Shown here: positions 8,392 through 16,648 of the stretch, piece by piece | Layout: each line of letters begins with the position of its first letter | How positions within the stretch are numbered: position 1 is the first letter of the stretch | Source: Rhodothermales bacterium | Lineage (GTDB): Bacteria; Bacteroidota; Rhodothermia; Rhodothermales; Bin80 | Assembly (NCBI GenBank): GCA_022821385.1 | Contig: JAJEDR010000044.1 | Location: forward strand, 1 to 33,000 | Reading direction: 5' to 3' | DNA length: 33,000 bases | Made by a program: the position numbers and the translations under genes | Notes under the pieces: model-generated | What the model saw: only the letters and a program-made list of their open reading frames with translations | Database searches by the model: none | Told to the model about the DNA's origin: nothing

Positions 8392-9362
8392 AGGATAACC
8401 AAGGCAGGAAGACCGCGTGTGTTTTTCGCAGATTATTTTTGCCGGTCTTCCTGGGTGTAGTGGCGTGGTATCCTTCACAGACTGCCCTGTCCCAGGGCAC
8501 GCCATGGATTGCCGAGCCCCGCACAGGCAGTGTCAGCGTTTCGTACTATGGGCAGGATGCCACAGAGTTCTATCGGGGTACTGAGATTGTTAAAGGGCCT
8601 CTGGAGGCCACGGGGGCAAATCTGGCGCAATACACGGTGTGGCTCCATGTCAATTATGCACTTAATGATGCGATTGCTGTGGATCTGCAGATGGCTGGGG
8701 CAAAAAGTCTCGTGACAGGTGCGGTCGGTCCGTCCGGTGGCCAAGAGAGTTACAGTGGACTGTACGACACGAACCTTTCCGTAACCTGGCGTTTTTTGGA
8801 CGAGTTGGTCGGCAACACACCCAGTGTTGCTGCACGCATTGGTGTGACTATACCTGGTGGATACAACACCGGCTACATCAATTCGCTTGGAGATGGTGCA
8901 AGTGGGATTGAGGGCTCGCTCATTTTGGGCAAGTTCTGGAATGTAGCTGGCGCGTCGGCAGAAATTGGCTACCGCCACAGGGGATCCACGATGGTGAATC
9001 CTGATGCAGTCGGCGCCGCGCAGGGCGAAGATGTTGATGTTCCTTCCGAAGTGTTCATGAATTTGTGGCTTTTTGTTCCGATTCGCAATCGCGTGCGGGC
9101 GGGTGCGAACTACCGTATTGTTAATGCCACCTCGGGGTTAGATATCGGTGGGGATGGTTTTTCGCCGAGTCGATTCCCGGGATTGGAGGAGGATAGCCAA
9201 TTTCTTGGAGGGCAGTTGTTTTGTGAGGATCTTTTTTTTGGCAGCGTAAGTGCACACACGTTTTTCGGATGGGTGGTGGGAGGCCGCAACACGGCGAAGT
9301 CCAGCGTATACGGTGCTGGTCTCACCATAGGATTTGGCGGCGGATTCGGTGGTGGATTATAA
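8388..9362 (+). CDS. Outer-membrane beta-barrel protein (transporter/MetA-like)
   Basis: A 324-residue protein with a signal peptide (cleavage near residue 35, ALSQG) and then alternating amphipathic strands rich in aromatic and glycine residues, typical of a 10-14-stranded outer-membrane barrel. The style (YTVWLHVNYALNDAIAVDL, then SLILGKFWNVAGASAEIGYRH) resembles the family called transporter or phenol-degradation MetA-like. The C-terminus ends in a glycine-rich strand (GFGGGFGGGL) without the usual terminal Phe. It overlaps the cysteine protein by 4 bp, suggesting that the two act together. Substrate unknown. The outer-membrane location is fairly sure; the family assignment is tentative. 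Confidence 0.78.
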   Translation: MKDNQGRKTACVFRRLFLPVFLGVVAWYPSQTALSQGTPWIAEPRTGSVSVSYYGQDATEFYRGTEIVKGPLEATGANLAQYTVWLHVNYALNDAIAVDLQMAGAKSLVTGAVGPSGGQESYSGLYDTNLSVTWRFLDELVGNTPSVAARIGVTIPGGYNTGYINSLGDGASGIEGSLILGKFWNVAGASAEIGYRHRGSTMVNPDAVGAAQGEDVDVPSEVFMNLWLFVPIRNRVRAGANYRIVNATSGLDIGGDGFSPSRFPGLEEDSQFLGGQLFCEDLFFGSVSAHTFFGWVVGGRNTAKSSVYGAGLTIGFGGGFGGGL

Positions 9363-9368
9363 GATCAT

Positions 9369-9387
9369 CAGGACACCTGTGTTTTTT
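9369..9387 (+). terminator. Possible weak intrinsic terminator
   Basis: CAGG-ACA-CCTG (9369-9379) forms a 4-bp stem, followed after TG by six T residues (9382-9387), seven bases past the barrel gene's stop. The stem is short, so it may only attenuate transcription into the DUF547 gene. Confidence 0.3.
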
Positions 9388-9476
9388 ATGCCTCAAACGG
9401 GGGCTGGCCGCGTAGGGCAAAATCTCAGAGGTCTGTCATGGCAAACCGCATCAGATTAACTTACAAGTAAGTCCGG

Positions 9477-10346
9477 ATGCACACAACAGCAGTGAGAGAC
9501 AGGCAGACTCGCATACGTTCCGGATTCCGCCGAATTGGATTTTTGAGTCTGTTAACCTTTATGGTTTCCCTCGGTCATGGTCAGACATTGGAGAGTGTTT
9601 GGGACAAATCTGACGCCACGAATACGGCTACGATTGATCACGCTGACTGGCAGTCAGTTCTGGATGCTTACCTGATCACGGACGATCCATCCGGCGTGCA
9701 TCTGTTTGATTACCGTGCACTGGAGGCGAATACAGCGGACCGCCAGCGACTCAATACGTACCTGGGACACCTTCAGGAACTGGATCCCCGCCAGTATGCG
9801 AGGGATGTTCAGATGGCGTATTGGATCAACCTCTACAATGCATTGACCGTGCAGGTTGTTGTTGATGCCTACCCCGTGGAATCAATTCTCCAGATCCACA
9901 ATGGAGAAACACCCGATACGGGGCCATGGAAAGATATTCACGCAACTGTTGCAGGAGTTCCATTGACGCTTGACAATATTGAGCACGATATCCTGCGTCC
10001 GATCTGGCAGGACAACCGTATTCATTATGCGGTCAATTGTGCCAGCTTAGGTTGTCCAAACTTGGCATCGGAAGCCTTCACTGCAGCTAATCTGGAACGA
10101 TTACTGGATCAGTGTGCGAAGGAATTTGTGAATGATCTGCGTGCAGTGGAGTTCTTGGATGAAGCATTCGGGGTTACGTCAAGCCTGTATTTTTGGTACA
10201 TGGAAGACTTCGGGAACTCTGAGGCGGGCGTGCTGGCGCATCTGCAGAAGTACGCCGAAGAGGACTTGGCCGAGCAACTAAAAACTTTTGATGGATCGCT
10301 GGATCATGAGTATGATTGGCGTCTTAATGAGCCAGTCACTCAGTAA
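9477..10346 (+). CDS. DUF547 domain protein, exported
   Basis: A 289-residue member of the DUF547 family, whose biochemical role is not established. Residues 1-36 are a signal peptide ending in GHGQ. The DUF547 domain covers about 55-240 with its characteristic blocks: FDYRAL, AYWINLYNALT, the GPWKD segment, LTLDNIEHDILRP and HYAVNCASLGCPNL. The two cysteines in NCASLGCP and the nearby His/Tyr give it an active-site look, and some relatives have been proposed to be papain-like or transglutaminase-like, but that is unproven. It lies 114 bp after the barrel gene on the same strand, past a weak terminator-like hairpin, so cotranscription is possible. It converges on the glycosyltransferase gene, with 51 bp between stops. 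Confidence 0.92.
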   Translation: MHTTAVRDRQTRIRSGFRRIGFLSLLTFMVSLGHGQTLESVWDKSDATNTATIDHADWQSVLDAYLITDDPSGVHLFDYRALEANTADRQRLNTYLGHLQELDPRQYARDVQMAYWINLYNALTVQVVVDAYPVESILQIHNGETPDTGPWKDIHATVAGVPLTLDNIEHDILRPIWQDNRIHYAVNCASLGCPNLASEAFTAANLERLLDQCAKEFVNDLRAVEFLDEAFGVTSSLYFWYMEDFGNSEAGVLAHLQKYAEEDLAEQLKTFDGSLDHEYDWRLNEPVTQ

Positions 10347-10397
10347 GTGAGTAGCGGTTCGCTGCATTTCCAGTGCCTTGTGTAGCACCCTCCCGAC

Positions 10398-11717
10398 CTA
10401 CGTCTCCCCGCGCACGTGAACTTGTTCTGGTATCTGCCTGGACTTGCGACGCTGTCTGAATAGATCATAGGCCAAAGCCAGGAGAATCAAGCCATACTCT
10501 ACCGGGCGTACCCAGTCCGGGTGCGCGAATGGGTGCATGTCCATATCATTCAGATTCAGTCCAGTGATATATGACAACAGCACCGCAACAGATGCGGTCC
10601 ATGCCCAGGCACTTGGACGAATAACTGCAAAGGGAAGAAGCCACAGCAGGTACCAGGAATTCACGACTGGCCAGAGCGCAAACAGGGCACCATAGATCCA
10701 GTCTCCCCGAACAATCGTGCCAGGCGCCATTCGCCGGTAGACCAGATAGTATTTTGCGATCACTATTGTGAGCATGAGGCCGCAAAGCGCGCGGGCCACC
10801 GGATTAGGTGCCCAGGGCTTTAGCAAGCTGAACAGGGCAGCATTGAATTCCCATTCGCGCGTAAACACAAGTAGCGTCTGCAAATCTGTACTACCCTGAA
10901 GAACAAAAGGCAGATAGATCAGCGCCACTATTCCGAAGAAGAGACCCCACACACGTAAACGTGCTCGGATCAAAATAAATGGCACAACGAGCACAGCCAG
11001 GATTTTGGCGCTTACGGCCAAAGCCAAAAAGATAGCAGCACCGTGAATCCTATCTTTTTGAGCCAGCACCAACGCGACGAGCACAAGCAATACAGCAACA
11101 CCATCAGGATGTGCAGTAAATGCAATCTCCTTGATCACCAGTGGACTCCAGGCATACAGCAGGACCAGTCGTGCGGGTGCCAGTCGCAGTAGCAGCCCGA
11201 TAGTCATAAGATCAAAAACCAGCATAAGCCCCTGTAGTGCAGTGACGCTGCCAGGACTAAGCCCGTATCCCCCCAGAAAGACAAGTTGTGTTACCGGACC
11301 GTAGATCGTCGGCAATTCGGGGTAGTTGATGCCATCCAGGATTCGCTGAAACTGATCCGGCACATTCATGTCGTCAAAAAAGGCCTCAGGCGGCAGGCCG
11401 TAAGGGGTACCGTCCTGAATGAAGCGAAAAGCATCCCATAAATATCTGTAGAAGTCATCCTCGTAGAAGGGACCGCCAATCAGTCCGCAGATACGGAATG
11501 CAACAGCCCAGACGATGAGACGCGCTACGGATAATTTTTTATCAGGATAGCGACGGTGATAGGCGTAAAGGACAAAAGTAATTGCGGCAACACAGACAGA
11601 GAGCCCAAGAAACAGATGAAGTGAGGGGTCGCCAGAACTTCGGGTGATCCAGGAGAGAAGACCATAAGCCAGCAGGCACAGGAAGCCTGCAATGTCAATC
11701 GGAGAAAAGAAACGCAT
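10398..11717 (-). CDS. GT-C fold membrane glycosyltransferase (GT87/DUF2029-like)
   Basis: A polytopic inner-membrane protein of 439 residues with about ten to twelve hydrophobic helices. The first periplasmic loop carries PFYEDDFYRYLWD with E86-D87-D88, matching the acidic ExD/DD motif that GT-C enzymes use to bind a polyprenyl-phosphate sugar. This suggests transfer of a mannosyl- or glucosyl-type residue from a lipid-linked donor to an envelope glycan or glycolipid; the acceptor is unknown. I start at the ATG at 11717 (MRFFSPIDIAGF), directly before the first helix; the frame also allows a TTG ten codons upstream at 11747. The stop is 51 bp from the convergent DUF547 stop. It is downstream of coaD on the same strand with a 141-bp gap and no clear functional link. 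Confidence 0.82.
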   Translation of the reverse strand: MRFFSPIDIAGFLCLLAYGLLSWITRSSGDPSLHLFLGLSVCVAAITFVLYAYHRRYPDKKLSVARLIVWAVAFRICGLIGGPFYEDDFYRYLWDAFRFIQDGTPYGLPPEAFFDDMNVPDQFQRILDGINYPELPTIYGPVTQLVFLGGYGLSPGSVTALQGLMLVFDLMTIGLLLRLAPARLVLLYAWSPLVIKEIAFTAHPDGVAVLLVLVALVLAQKDRIHGAAIFLALAVSAKILAVLVVPFILIRARLRVWGLFFGIVALIYLPFVLQGSTDLQTLLVFTREWEFNAALFSLLKPWAPNPVARALCGLMLTIVIAKYYLVYRRMAPGTIVRGDWIYGALFALWPVVNSWYLLWLLPFAVIRPSAWAWTASVAVLLSYITGLNLNDMDMHPFAHPDWVRPVEYGLILLALAYDLFRQRRKSRQIPEQVHVRGET

Positions 11718-11858
11718 CAATCTCGACAGAGGCAGTGAAACAGGCAAAATGTAGTGTGTCTATCGACAACTAATAAATGGTGTCGGCGAAAACAAAAGAA
11801 CGCAGCCGCGGGAACTGAATCTCATTATTTTTGCTACGCCTGATCCGCTTGGAGGGCA

Positions 11859-12329
11859 CTACTTGTGCATGAGCGCTTCTGCAATCATTGGGGGGACAAA
11901 AGGCCGAATATCTCCATTCCAGCGCAAGATATCACGAACCAAAGATGAGCTGGTCAGCGCATGGGCAGCGGACGTATGGAAAAACACGGTGTCAAGTTCG
12001 GGCACCATCCTGCGATTCATATGAGCCATCTGCGATTCGTAGTCGAAATCACGTGGAGTACGTAAACCTCGCACTAACGCACATGCGCCTAAATCTCGTG
12101 CGTGCTCGGCAATCAGGCCTTCGAAACTTGTCACAGTCACATTGTCCAGGTGTGCTGTAGCCTGTTGTATAAGATCAATACGTACCTCTGGGGATAATAG
12201 GGTTGCCTTGTCGGAATGGACTGCAACCGTGATGACGAGTCTGTCGAACAGGCGGAGCGCACGCTCCGCTATGTCCAGATGACCAAGTGTAAAGGGATCA
12301 AAGGTCCCTGGATATACTGCCAATGTCAT
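11859..12329 (-). CDS. coaD: Phosphopantetheine adenylyltransferase
   Basis: Fourth step of coenzyme A synthesis: joins 4'-phosphopantetheine and ATP to give dephospho-CoA. The 156-residue length is typical. Motifs: AVYPGTFDPFTLGHLDI at the N-terminus containing the nucleotidyltransferase TxGH motif (14-17), VAVHSDK with the conserved lysine, ALVRGLRTPRDFDYE for phosphopantetheine binding, and SSLVRDI near the C-terminus, equivalent to the family's ISSSxVR motif. It starts 4 bp after the rsmD stop; rsmD-coaD is a very common bacterial pairing. Cytoplasmic hexamer in known relatives. Confidence 0.97.
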   Translation of the reverse strand: MTLAVYPGTFDPFTLGHLDIAERALRLFDRLVITVAVHSDKATLLSPEVRIDLIQQATAHLDNVTVTSFEGLIAEHARDLGACALVRGLRTPRDFDYESQMAHMNRRMVPELDTVFFHTSAAHALTSSSLVRDILRWNGDIRPFVPPMIAEALMHK

Positions 12330-12333
12330 GTGA

Positions 12334-12867
12334 TCATGTCTGGAATACGCTCACTTTGGTACGACCATAGCTGCGTGTGGTACCATGCGCAGGGTGTTCT
12401 CGAAAATTTACTCTTGTATCATGTTCAATTACGAACAAACCGTCTGGACGCAAACACGTGATTGCAAGATCCGGCAGATCAAGCATCTTCTCAAGTTCAT
12501 AGGGTGGGTCAGCAATGATGACGTCCAGTGGAAGTCCCTGATAACGTTTCAGATAGGTTACGGCATCAGCGCATAAGAAATGACATTTTTGCGAAACACC
12601 AAGATGTTCAGCATTTTTTTGCGCAGCAGACACAGCCTTTCGGTCAGCTTCTACGAGTATGGCACTGGATGCACCGCGACTGATGCCTTCAAGCGCAAGG
12701 GCGCCGGTGCCCGAGAAAAGATCCAGAAGGTGCGCACCCTGCAAGGAGATTCTGGCCTCAATAAGTCCGTACAGGGATTCGCGTACGCGATCTGTGGTCG
12801 GCCGTGTCTTCAGTCCGCTGGGACGTAATAATTTGCGACCACGCAAGGTGCCGGCGATTATGCGCAT
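12334..12867 (-). CDS. rsmD: 16S rRNA (guanine966-N2)-methyltransferase
   Basis: SAM-dependent enzyme methylating G966 of 16S rRNA during 30S assembly. The 177-residue protein starts MRIIAGTLRGRKL and has TRPTTDRVRESL (21-32), the SAM-binding DLFSGTGALALE (49-60), an acidic LVEADRKA strand and the catalytic ADPPYE motif with DPPY at 120-123. Length and motif order match RsmD. First gene of the rsmD-coaD unit. Its start is 66 bp from the divergent NDUFA9-like gene, so both promoters must lie in or near that short spacer. Confidence 0.96.
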   Translation of the reverse strand: MRIIAGTLRGRKLLRPSGLKTRPTTDRVRESLYGLIEARISLQGAHLLDLFSGTGALALEGISRGASSAILVEADRKAVSAAQKNAEHLGVSQKCHFLCADAVTYLKRYQGLPLDVIIADPPYELEKMLDLPDLAITCLRPDGLFVIEHDTRVNFREHPAHGTTRSYGRTKVSVFQT

Positions 12868-12933
12868 AGCCTAGTTGAGTAATTTGGCATCATAGAGCAA
12901 TTGCAGGCGTAGTATCTGTATCTCCGTATTAAC

Positions 12934-13842
12934 ATGCGCATACTATTAACAGGAGGGACAGGTTTTGTTGGCCGCTATGTGCTATCTGAACTGTTAGCAC
13001 AAGGACACGAAGTTCGTGCGCTTATTCGGCGGGGTGGAGTGCCGGAGGGTTTCGAAAGCAGGAATGTAGAGGTCGTTCGCGCTGATATCAATGGTGTGCT
13101 GGTGCGGTTCATGCAGGGGATGGATGGGGTCGTTCATTTGGTGGGCATCATTAAAGAAGTGCCGCGCCAGAAGGTCACCTTCGAAATTCTGCACACACAA
13201 GCAACCCAGAATGTCGTGAACGCAGCCAAAGCAGCGGGTGTGCCGAGACTCGTATTTGTAAGTGCCAATGGTGCTTCAGAACAGGGTGCAACGCGATATC
13301 AAACCACAAAATGGGCAGCCGAGGAGGCCGTACGCAAGTCAGGCTTGGAACAGTGGTGTATACTACGCCCAGGGTTGATCTTTGGGGATCCGGGAATGGA
13401 GCGGGAAGAGTTTTGTACTGTTCTGGCGAGCAATCTGATTAAGCCCCTTCCAATTTTGCCGGTATTTGGTGACGGGCTTTACCAAATGCAGCCGATCGCT
13501 GTTGAGGAGGTTGCTCAATCTGTTGTCCAGGCACTTACACGCCCCGATGCGCATGCGCAGACGATTGCTGCAGTTGGCCGTCGCCGACTGACCTACATTG
13601 AATTGCTGGATGTTGTCACCCGTGCGCTGAGTAACAATCCTCGACCAAAAATTAAAGTGCCAGCGTCTTTTATAAGGGCCGGGATGCGCCTTGCAGGAGG
13701 TATGTTACCCATCACACCAGACCAGCTCACGATGCTCCTTGAGGGTAACGTAGCAGACGAAACAGCCTTCTACGAAACGTTTTCCGTGACCGAGCGGCCA
13801 TTTGACGAAGAGAACCTGGCATACTTGCATCTCCGATTGTAG
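12934..13842 (+). CDS. NAD(P)-binding epimerase-like protein, NDUFA9/atypical SDR family
   Basis: A 302-residue extended or atypical short-chain dehydrogenase. The Rossmann motif TGGTGFVGRYV (6-16) is at the N-terminus, followed by R29 and R32, often seen in NADP-preferring members. VVHLVGI (66-72), FVSANGAS and YQTTKWAAEE, with Y122 and K126 in the YxxxK spacing, complete the core; ILRPGLIFGDPG follows. The pattern fits the NDUFA9-like/NmrA-like group (atypical SDR_a5), whose bacterial members are generally of unknown substrate. Divergent from rsmD. Its stop is 1 base before the start of the plug-like outer-membrane gene, so the two are probably coexpressed, but I see no functional link. Confidence 0.87.
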   Translation: MRILLTGGTGFVGRYVLSELLAQGHEVRALIRRGGVPEGFESRNVEVVRADINGVLVRFMQGMDGVVHLVGIIKEVPRQKVTFEILHTQATQNVVNAAKAAGVPRLVFVSANGASEQGATRYQTTKWAAEEAVRKSGLEQWCILRPGLIFGDPGMEREEFCTVLASNLIKPLPILPVFGDGLYQMQPIAVEEVAQSVVQALTRPDAHAQTIAAVGRRRLTYIELLDVVTRALSNNPRPKIKVPASFIRAGMRLAGGMLPITPDQLTMLLEGNVADETAFYETFSVTERPFDEENLAYLHLRL

Positions 13843-13843
13843 C

Positions 13844-15673
13844 ATGTATCCGCTTCGGGCGGTCCTGTTTTGCGTGGCGGTGTTGGGTGTGCCGGTCGCA
13901 TGCGCTCAGATACCGGTAGACACCGTGCGGTCACTGATGCCCTTCCGTACAGGGGAAGACTCCCTCGAGGGTGCGATACTTTCCGCCGACCACGATATCA
14001 CGCACGTACTTTCGGGCGTTCCGGGATCCTTTGTGTATGATTTCGGGGCGTTTGGCTGGCCAACTTCCTGGAGTATTAATGGGCTAAGTCCTCAGGCAGC
14101 TCAGTTGTACTTCGGTCCAATCCAATTTAATGACCTGCTTACCGGACGCCCAAGGTATGACCTGCTTCCAACCGCAATCCTGAGATACCCGAAAATAGAC
14201 CCCGGATTGCCAGGTGCAGTCGTAGGTATTCAATCAGAATTGCGGACTGCAAGCTCCAGGAGGCCGTACACACAATTACATTATCAGGCTGGCAGCCACG
14301 GACTTCAGCGCGTTACTGCACTGCATGCGCAGGAGAGTGGTCGCATGTTTGGTTTGCCGGGTAGGTTTCAGGGTTTGTTTGCTTACAGCGGGGCGGCGGC
14401 TGCGGGAGATTATCCCGGTAGTCGGCTGCGACGACAACGACAATTACTCCTGCGTACACGGTACCAGCGCTACACGTGGTCCCTGGAACTGCTTTATTTG
14501 CATAACCAGCGTCGTTTAGGTGCGCACAGTGGAGTGCGCGGGACAGGAGAGGCACGCTACAACCGTCTGATTGCGCAGGTAGGCGGTGAGCATCGAACGA
14601 GGCGCACAGTCCGCAATGATTTTCTATCCACGCTCACAACCCGTCTCCTGACAGCGTCGGCCTATCTATCCACGCAATCCCTGTACTACGAGGGCGTAGG
14701 TGCTGCTGCACGGCGTCTGGGGGCTACGGTTCAGCGTGATTTCCGTATAGGCAGACACCGATTTCATGCGCGGGGGGATGCATATACACAGCGTATCCCG
14801 TCTGGCAGCGCATTGCCATTCGGGCACAGCACATCACTGATTGAGGCCCAGATCAGAGATTCATTACGGTTCGAAAGGGGATACCTGCTAGTTCAGGGAG
14901 CCGTGCGAAAACGAAACAGAGACTGGGCTCCAGGTGGGCGTCTTCGCTGGGAATCGACGCTGTTCAGCTTCCGGCCATATCTGGAGTTGAGTCACGGAGC
15001 GGCGCCAAGCCCTGCTGCCGGATGGGGGAAATATCTGGTCAACGGGATAGAAGAGAAGGGCAGCATTACACAGGCAAGTGGCGGAGCGAGGCTGCATAGG
15101 GGGCGATTTTCAGTGCAGCCGTACGGATTTGTAACAAGCGCACAGAATATGCCCGACTACAGGGAGGTAATCATCGACTCTGTGCAGGTCGTCAGTGAAA
15201 CCCATGTTACGTTTGGTGCAGGTATCCGGCTGAATTTAGCATCTAAACCGGAGCGAGGGTTGTATGCTACTCTGAATGCTGTTATGATCGGAACAGGTGA
15301 AACCGGGATAGATGCAGGACAGCTGTTTCCTGAGTGGATGTCTTCCGGACAACTGGGATTCAAGGTAGTCTTATTCACTGGGGATTTACGATTGAATGCA
15401 TCGGTGCGTGGGCGTTCATGGAGCGCAATGGATAGCCGTGCACTGCATGCACCGACCGGGCTGCTGGTTATTCCGTCTGCTGAACGTAATCCTGTTGATG
15501 CATCCTATACTTTAGACTTGGTCGTTGAAGGGGGTATCCGTACAGCAACCGTATACATCATTTACGAGAACATTACCAGCGGCACACGTCTCATGTCAGG
15601 CAATGAACTGATTCCGGACTACCCGTTGGCGCAGCAGTGGCGCTTTGGCGTATACTGGCCCATTGCCAATTAA
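13844..15673 (+). CDS. Outer-membrane beta-barrel protein with TonB-receptor plug-like N-terminus
   Basis: A 609-residue exported protein. The start is placed at the ATG at 13844, one base after the previous stop, because it opens a clean signal peptide (MYPLRAVLFCVAVLGVPVAC, cut near CAQ); an in-frame ATG at 13802 would add 14 polar residues. Residues about 45-125 resemble a TonB-dependent receptor plug in pattern (DITHVLSGVPG, WSINGLSPQAAQLYFG, FNDLLTGRP, LPTAILRYP). The remainder consists of long alternating strands rich in Tyr, Arg and Gly, consistent with a barrel of about 14-18 strands. I see no N-terminal carboxypeptidase-like domain and no obvious TonB box, and it is shorter than most TonB receptors. 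Substrate unknown; it could be a porin-like relative. Confidence 0.75.
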   Translation: MYPLRAVLFCVAVLGVPVACAQIPVDTVRSLMPFRTGEDSLEGAILSADHDITHVLSGVPGSFVYDFGAFGWPTSWSINGLSPQAAQLYFGPIQFNDLLTGRPRYDLLPTAILRYPKIDPGLPGAVVGIQSELRTASSRRPYTQLHYQAGSHGLQRVTALHAQESGRMFGLPGRFQGLFAYSGAAAAGDYPGSRLRRQRQLLLRTRYQRYTWSLELLYLHNQRRLGAHSGVRGTGEARYNRLIAQVGGEHRTRRTVRNDFLSTLTTRLLTASAYLSTQSLYYEGVGAAARRLGATVQRDFRIGRHRFHARGDAYTQRIPSGSALPFGHSTSLIEAQIRDSLRFERGYLLVQGAVRKRNRDWAPGGRLRWESTLFSFRPYLELSHGAAPSPAAGWGKYLVNGIEEKGSITQASGGARLHRGRFSVQPYGFVTSAQNMPDYREVIIDSVQVVSETHVTFGAGIRLNLASKPERGLYATLNAVMIGTGETGIDAGQLFPEWMSSGQLGFKVVLFTGDLRLNASVRGRSWSAMDSRALHAPTGLLVIPSAERNPVDASYTLDLVVEGGIRTATVYIIYENITSGTRLMSGNELIPDYPLAQQWRFGVYWPIAN

Positions 15674-15802
15674 ACAACAAATGGCAGGAAAGTCGTATAA
15701 ATAACGGGCAGCTAGATTTGCTAAATGGGTGTGGAGTCCAGTAATCCTGTTACTTATGGCCACGGGTAAGGAAGTTGAGGCGTCGAAGAGAAATTAAGTG
15801 CT

Positions 15803-16648
15803 ATGGTCGCTTATCTACATAATCCCAGTGAACCCAGCCTATACGAACAGTGCGTGTTTCGTGAAATTCATGAGTGGCGGCACCAGGAACCATCCTGGTT
15901 ACGCAGGAAGGTTAGATGGTTGAACCAGCCGCTCAAACAGGTATCGAAACAAGCAATGCGGATTCCCGGAGTCGAATGGACACTGGATAATCTGGTCGTT
16001 GGCTTGGTGCAGTGCGCCAACGAAATCACCCAGGATACGACCTCGCGCACGGCCACTATTGAGTCTTTTCGCTCAAGGGGGCATGAAGTGCAGACTTTTT
16101 CGGATATTGCACACCTGGACCTGGAAGCTGTTGACCATGTGATCAGTGGCTTGGATCTTCGCTACCAGAGTCTTACGGCAGTACACGGTGCAGCCGCAGG
16201 ACTTGCAGGAGCAGCCGGATTGATCCCGGATATTGTGGCATTGGTTACACTAAATCTTCGGGTTACAGGGCAGATCGCGCTGTGTTGCGGTTATGATATA
16301 AGTGCGCCGGAAGAGCGTAACTATGCGTTGAACGTTCTGAGTGTGGCTACGCAGGAGGAGGACAAAAAGGATGGACACCCGGGAGCTTTGGTTCGTAAGC
16401 ATACACGTTCGGTAATGGAACAGGCAACCGTTGGGGTTGCATTGCGCGGCACCGCCCGTGTACTTGGAATGCGTCTGGTAAAATTGAAACTGACACAAGT
16501 GATCCCACTCGCTGCAGTGGTTGCAGGAGGTGGATTTAACGCGTACTATACTGCACGTGTATGTGAAACTGCCCGACACCTTTATAGAGAACGGCGTCTG
16601 CGTAATAAGTATGCAGACAGTGTACTTAATTCCATCTTGAAGAAATGA
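15803..16648 (+). CDS. EcsC family protein
   Basis: A 281-residue protein matching the EcsC family, named for the third gene of the Bacillus ecs ABC-transporter operon and of unknown biochemical function. The central region has a glycine/alanine-rich amphipathic stretch, GAAAGLAGAAGLIPDIVAL, followed by LNLRVTGQIALCCGYD, which is the hallmark of the family. A second weakly hydrophobic stretch (VIPLAAVVAGGGFNAYYTARV) lies near residue 240. There is no signal peptide, so it is probably peripheral to the inner membrane. The stop overlaps the start of the sulfatase gene (ATGA at 16645-16648), so translation is likely coupled. The upstream gap of 129 bp has no recognisable promoter or hairpin. Confidence 0.8.
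   Translation: MVAYLHNPSEPSLYEQCVFREIHEWRHQEPSWLRRKVRWLNQPLKQVSKQAMRIPGVEWTLDNLVVGLVQCANEITQDTTSRTATIESFRSRGHEVQTFSDIAHLDLEAVDHVISGLDLRYQSLTAVHGAAAGLAGAAGLIPDIVALVTLNLRVTGQIALCCGYDISAPEERNYALNVLSVATQEEDKKDGHPGALVRKHTRSVMEQATVGVALRGTARVLGMRLVKLKLTQVIPLAAVVAGGGFNAYYTARVCETARHLYRERRLRNKYADSVLNSILKK

Noticed and set aside
15674..15802. Promoter or terminator between the plug-like gene and the EcsC gene.
   Set aside because: No stable hairpin, T-run or recognisable promoter elements were found in the 129 bp.
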